This document shows positions 57,867-64,000 of a DNA stretch of 64,000 bases, in pieces. The notes below the pieces were generated by a model, which had not been told where the DNA came from, did not search any database, and saw nothing but the letters and a program-made list of their open reading frames with translations. Numbering within the stretch: the first letter of the stretch is position 1; the number at the start of each line of letters is the position of its first letter. The position numbers and the translations under genes are program-made. Origin of the DNA: Streptococcus mitis 17/34 (lineage in GTDB: Bacteria > Bacillota > Bacilli > Lactobacillales > Streptococcaceae); contig ASZZ01000012.1 in assembly GCA_000430305.1 (NCBI GenBank), forward strand, positions 1-64,000, in the 5' to 3' direction.

Positions 57867-58841
57867 ATGGAAGTTTTTGAAAGTCTCAAAGCCAACCTTG
57901 TTGGTAAAAATGCTCGTATCGTTCTCCCTGAAGGGGAAGAGCCACGTATTCTTCAAGCGACAAAACGCTTGGTAAAAGAAACAGAAGTGATTCCTGTTTT
58001 ACTTGGGAATCCTGAAAAAATTAAAATTTATCTTGAAATTGAAGGAATCGAGGATGGTTATGAAGTCATCGACCCACAACACTACGATAAATTTGAAGAA
58101 ATGGTTACTGCTTTAGTGGAGCGTCGCAAGGGTAAAATGACTGAAGAAGAAGCACGTAAGGTGTTAGTTGAAGATGTCAACTATTTTGGTGTTATGTTGG
58201 TGTACTTGGGCTTGGTTGACGGAATGGTGTCAGGTGCGATTCATTCAACTGCTTCAACAGTTCGTCCAGCCCTTCAAATCATCAAAACTCGCCCAAATGT
58301 AACGCGTACATCAGGTGCCTTCCTCATGGTTCGTGGTACGGAACGTTACCTATTTGGTGACTGTGCTATCAATATCAATCCAGATGCAGAAGCATTGGCT
58401 GAAATTGCCATCAACTCAGCAATCACAGCTAAGATGTTTGGCATCGAACCTAAAATTGCTATGCTAAGCTATTCTACTAAAGGTTCAGGGTTTGGTGAAA
58501 GCGTTGACAAGGTCGTTGAAGCTACTAAAATTGCTCACGACTTGCGTCCTGACCTTGAAATCGATGGTGAGTTGCAATTTGATGCGGCCTTTGTTCCAGA
58601 AACTGCAGCTTTGAAAGCTCCTGGAAGTACAGTAGCTGGTCAAGCAAATGTCTTCATCTTCCCAGGTATCGAGGCAGGAAATATTGGTTACAAGATGGCC
58701 GAACGTCTTGGTGGCTTTGCGGCAGTAGGACCTGTTTTGCAAGGTTTGAACAAGCCAGTTAACGACCTTTCTCGTGGATGTAATGCAGATGATGTGTACA
58801 AGTTGACCCTTATCACAGCAGCTCAAGCAGTTCATCAATAA
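57867..58841 (+). CDS. pta: Phosphate acetyltransferase
   Basis: The 324-residue Pta converts acetyl-CoA to acetyl phosphate in mixed-acid fermentation. The conserved VDGMVSGAIHSTASTVRPALQII and LSYSTKGSGFGESVDKV segments and the CoA-site ending GPVLQGLNKPVNDLSRGC are intact. It is the short form without an N-terminal regulatory domain. AAAGGAG precedes ATG; it is followed by a long non-coding region. Confidence 0.95.
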   Translation: MEVFESLKANLVGKNARIVLPEGEEPRILQATKRLVKETEVIPVLLGNPEKIKIYLEIEGIEDGYEVIDPQHYDKFEEMVTALVERRKGKMTEEEARKVLVEDVNYFGVMLVYLGLVDGMVSGAIHSTASTVRPALQIIKTRPNVTRTSGAFLMVRGTERYLFGDCAININPDAEALAEIAINSAITAKMFGIEPKIAMLSYSTKGSGFGESVDKVVEATKIAHDLRPDLEIDGELQFDAAFVPETAALKAPGSTVAGQANVFIFPGIEAGNIGYKMAERLGGFAAVGPVLQGLNKPVNDLSRGCNADDVYKLTLITAAQAVHQ

Positions 58842-58870
58842 AGAGAAGTTGTACTAAATAATTCGTATTT

Positions 58871-59050
58871 ATAATCAAAAAACGAGTCTGGGATAACAAG
58901 ATTTTGATTTTAGAAATTCTTTATTATAAAATTTAAAAATCGATATATTAGAAAAAAAGCGAACAAGACAGAAATCTGAGTGTCAGATAACTCGTTTTGT
59001 TCGCTTTTTATATTTAAGGTTAGACTTTTGTCCCAGACTCGCTTTATTAT
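58871..59050. repeat. MITE-like element with nested inverted repeats
   Basis: Terminal arms ATAATCAAAAAACGAGTCTGGGA and TCCCAGACTCGCTTTATTAT are inverted copies (about 20 bp). Inside lie a second pair, AAAAAGCGAACAAGAC and GTTTTGTTCGCTTTTT. No coding capacity. This resembles the short mobile repeats of pneumococci (RUP and SPRITE are the known types), but I cannot assign it to either from memory. Confidence 0.6.
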
Positions 59051-59077
59051 GAAAAAAGTTTATTAGATCTTATACTC

Positions 59078-59191
59078 ATACTCAATGAAAATCAAAGAGC
59101 AAACTAGGAAGCTAGTCGCAGGTTGATCACAACACTGTTTTGAGGTTGCAGATAGAGCTGACGCGGTTTGAAGAGATTTTCGAAGAGTATT
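59078..59191 (-). repeat. BOX element, reverse orientation
   Basis: It starts TACTCAATGAAAATCAAAG (boxC end reversed) and ends TTTTCGAAGAGTATTA (boxA end reversed). The intervening sequence contains a boxB-like palindrome (AACACTGTTTTGAGGTTGCAGATAGAGCTGAC region). Confidence 0.88.
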
Positions 59192-59372
59192 ATTTCGGTA
59201 TCGGATGTTGTCATTCAGACTTTGTTTTGATGTGAACTATGATTGAAACTAGTTTCAAATAATTTAGAACTTTTAACTATTTTTGAAAGTAGAATCTATT
59301 GTCTATTGTGAAGTCTAAAACTGAAAATATTTATTATATAATAAGGTTAAGATAAAATATGAAAGGAGTAAA

Positions 59373-59432
59373 ATGTCTTTCATGACGTATTGCAAAGTTG
59401 AACTTTACGCTATGCAAGATTGTTTAAATTAA
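59373..59432 (+). CDS. Possible leader peptide upstream of nanA
   Basis: AAAGGAGTAAA directly precedes ATG, and the frame encodes 19 residues (MSFMTYCKVELYAMQDCLN) before TAA. The ribosome site is better than that of many genes here. The internal AAAGT-TGA-ACTTT is a small hairpin. There is no family to match; it may be a translated leader. Confidence 0.4.
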   Translation: MSFMTYCKVELYAMQDCLN

Positions 59433-59512
59433 AAATAATGGAAATTCCCATTAAATAGTTTAGTTTCTTTTGGAATTGCCTAGTCCTAGTGGCTAAAAAT
59501 TTTAAGCCAAAA

Positions 59513-59526
59513 AGAAAGCGCTTTAC
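59513..59526 (+). promoter_or_regulatory. Catabolite-responsive element (cre-like) before nanA
   Basis: AGAAAGCGCTTTAC contains the palindrome AAAGCGCTTT, close to the CcpA consensus TGWAANCGNTNWCA. It lies 26 bp before the nanA ATG, a position suited to repression by roadblock in the presence of glucose. Carbon repression of nanA is plausible and needs direct evidence. Confidence 0.55.
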
Positions 59527-59530
59527 CTAA

Positions 59531-62980
<3,450 letters not shown>

Positions 62981-63012
62981 TAGAGAAGTTGAGAACTTAA
63001 ATTTTAAAAAAT

Positions 63013-63104
63013 AAAAAGAGGTAATGGAAATAAAATTAGGTACCGACTTTTAAAGGTTAGATTTTTTCTGTCTAATCTTTTAGGTACACATCCTACCTCT
63101 TTTT
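63013..63104 (+). terminator. Terminator after nanA within nested inverted repeats
   Basis: AAAAAGAGGTA and TACCTCTTTTT form outer arms. An inner hairpin GGTTAGATT...CTAATCTTTT is nested inside. The T tract follows the right arm. The size suggests a repeat-derived terminator. Confidence 0.65.
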
Positions 63105-63413
63105 ATATTAATGGAACTTTATACTCATCTGTCCTTAGCCATAAAATGTTATAAAAACATGAAGTAAAAAAGTAGTAAAAATAATAAAAAACTTTGTTTT
63201 TTTATTATAATATAGTATACTTATTATAACGAAAACGGCTAATGGAAGCATTATTTTATCCAAGAGAATGTAAGCGATTTCTCGGTGCTTGTAATGGTCT
63301 AAATAAAGAATTTATTGGAAGGGGTTTTTGAATAGTACATAAAAATAACAATGTTACCAGTTAAAGCTGGGCTCGGGCAGTAGCTGACTGCTCTAGAAGA
63401 TTAGGAGTATTTG
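63105..63413 (+). promoter_or_regulatory. Upstream region of the second surface-protein gene
   Basis: A TATAAT-like segment lies at 63206-63211, then a cre-like TGTAAGCGATTTCT (63269-63282) matching the consensus except the last base. Near the gene, GGGCAGTAGCTGACTGCTCT suggests a leader hairpin. There is no gene here. Confidence 0.5.
63269..63282 (+). promoter_or_regulatory. cre-like CcpA site
   Basis: TGTAAGCGATTTCT matches TGWAANCGNTNWCA at all but the last position. It lies 60-70 bp downstream of the putative promoter, so it could give carbon repression in parallel with nanA. Confidence 0.5.
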
Positions 63414-64000
63414 ATGAAACAATATTTTTTAGAAAAAGGTCGAATCTTTAGTATTCGTAAACTGACTGTTGGTGTTGCTTCTGTAGCAGTCGGTCTTACT
63501 TTTTTTGCATCTGGGAATGTTGCGGCTAGTGAACTTGTGACAGAACCAAAACTTGAAGTTGACGGTCAATCAAAAGAAGTGGCAGATGTAAAACATGAAA
63601 AAGAAGAAGCAGTTAAAGAAGAAGTAACTGAAAAAACAGAGCCTACTGCCGAGAAAGCAACAGAGGAAGCTAAAACTGCTGAAGTGGCTGGTGATGTACT
63701 CCCTGAAGAAATCCCTGATCGTGCCTATCCTGATACTCCAGTGAAAAAAGTGGATACTGCAGCTATTGTATCAGAACAAGAAAGTCCACAGGTAGAGACT
63801 AAGAGCATCTTGAAACCTACGGAAGTAGCTCCAACTGCAGGCGAAAAAGAAAATAGAGCCGTTATCAATGGTGGGCAAGACCTTAAACATATCAATTATG
63901 AAGGCCAGCCAGCTACCTCAGCTACTATGGTTTATACAATTTTCAGTTCACCTTTAGCAGGTGGAGGTAGCCAACGTTATCTCAATTCTGGATCTGGAAT
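63414..64000 (+). CDS. N-terminal part of a YSIRK-type surface protein (cut by the window)
   Basis: The frame is open to the end of the window (195 codons). A signal of the YSIRK class, IFSIRKLTVGVASVAVGLTFFASG, is followed by an acidic, Lys/Glu-rich linker (residues about 40-160). The last visible part, YTIFSSPLAGGGSQRYLNSGSG, resembles the opening of a V8/trypsin-like serine-protease domain. I therefore expect a protease or a multidomain glycoside enzyme anchored by a distal LPXTG, but the C-terminus lies outside. ATG 63414 follows GGAG with 9 bp spacing. It may share carbon control with nanA. Confidence 0.8.
   Translation, partial: MKQYFLEKGRIFSIRKLTVGVASVAVGLTFFASGNVAASELVTEPKLEVDGQSKEVADVKHEKEEAVKEEVTEKTEPTAEKATEEAKTAEVAGDVLPEEIPDRAYPDTPVKKVDTAAIVSEQESPQVETKSILKPTEVAPTAGEKENRAVINGGQDLKHINYEGQPATSATMVYTIFSSPLAGGGSQRYLNSGSG

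Overview
The window is chromosomal DNA from a low-GC Gram-positive coccus of the Streptococcus mitis/pneumoniae group. The evidence is the phosphorylcholine teichoic-acid cluster (licD2-licD1-tacF divergent from tarI-tarJ-licA-licB-licC), three BOX repeats, a SigX combox at dprA, a CiaR box, a NanA-type sialidase and YSIRK/LPXTG surface proteins. I lean towards S. mitis or a pneumococcal relative, because the gene order joins blocks that I remember as separate in reference pneumococci. That lean rests on memory, not on a search.

Layout. 1-788: decayed IS110-family remnant. 789-8.6 kb: choline/teichoic acid genes around a shared regulatory region with a CiaR site. 8.66-13.75 kb: dprA (combox), topA, a DUF454 membrane protein, cutC and a YjbR-like gene. 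13.8-18.9 kb: leucine operon (leader peptide and attenuator, leuA, leuB, DUF1294, leuC, leuD), then a YrdC/YciO gene. 19.86-22.9 kb: two-gene McrBC-type restriction system. 23-31.5 kb: guaC, tRNA-Arg(CCG), rnc-smc-HAD-HAD-ftsY. 31.5-36.1 kb (minus): zwf and a glutamine-type ABC transporter (glnQ, fused glnP). 36.2-39.7 kb: CPBP protease, uvrB, mutT. 39.7-42.8 kb (minus): niaR-niaX and coaB-coaC-panT. 42.9-45.5 kb: AT-rich pair of unrecognised genes. 45.7-50.6 kb: fhs, pcrA, radC. 50.6-55.3 kb (minus): glutamine amidotransferase, rex, DUF4649, DUF1831, cysteine desulfurase, prs2, CYTH. 55.4-58.8 kb: relQ-nadK-rluD family-pta. 59-64 kb: MITE-like and BOX repeats, nanA, and the start of a second YSIRK surface protein.

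The genes mostly form coherent modules: choline uptake and activation (LicB, LicA, LicC) feeding teichoic-acid decoration (LicD1, LicD2) and export (TacF); vitamin B3 and B5 acquisition beside CoA synthesis; translationally coupled rnc/smc/ftsY; ppGpp and NAD kinase. Two competence genes (dprA, radC) carry SigX-type boxes.

The best candidate for an undescribed system is the gene pair at 42903-45537. It encodes a predicted pore-like, glycine/alanine-rich helical protein overlapping a protein with a PD-(D/E)xK-like signature and a hydrophobic C-terminal half. Both are driven by a strong promoter that carries a perfect 9-bp inverted repeat.

Caution: thirteen otherwise intact conserved genes carry single-base frameshifts (eleven deletions, two insertions, most in short homopolymers), including normally essential genes such as topA and tacF. 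These look like sequencing or assembly errors and not biology. I annotate those genes over their full restored extent.
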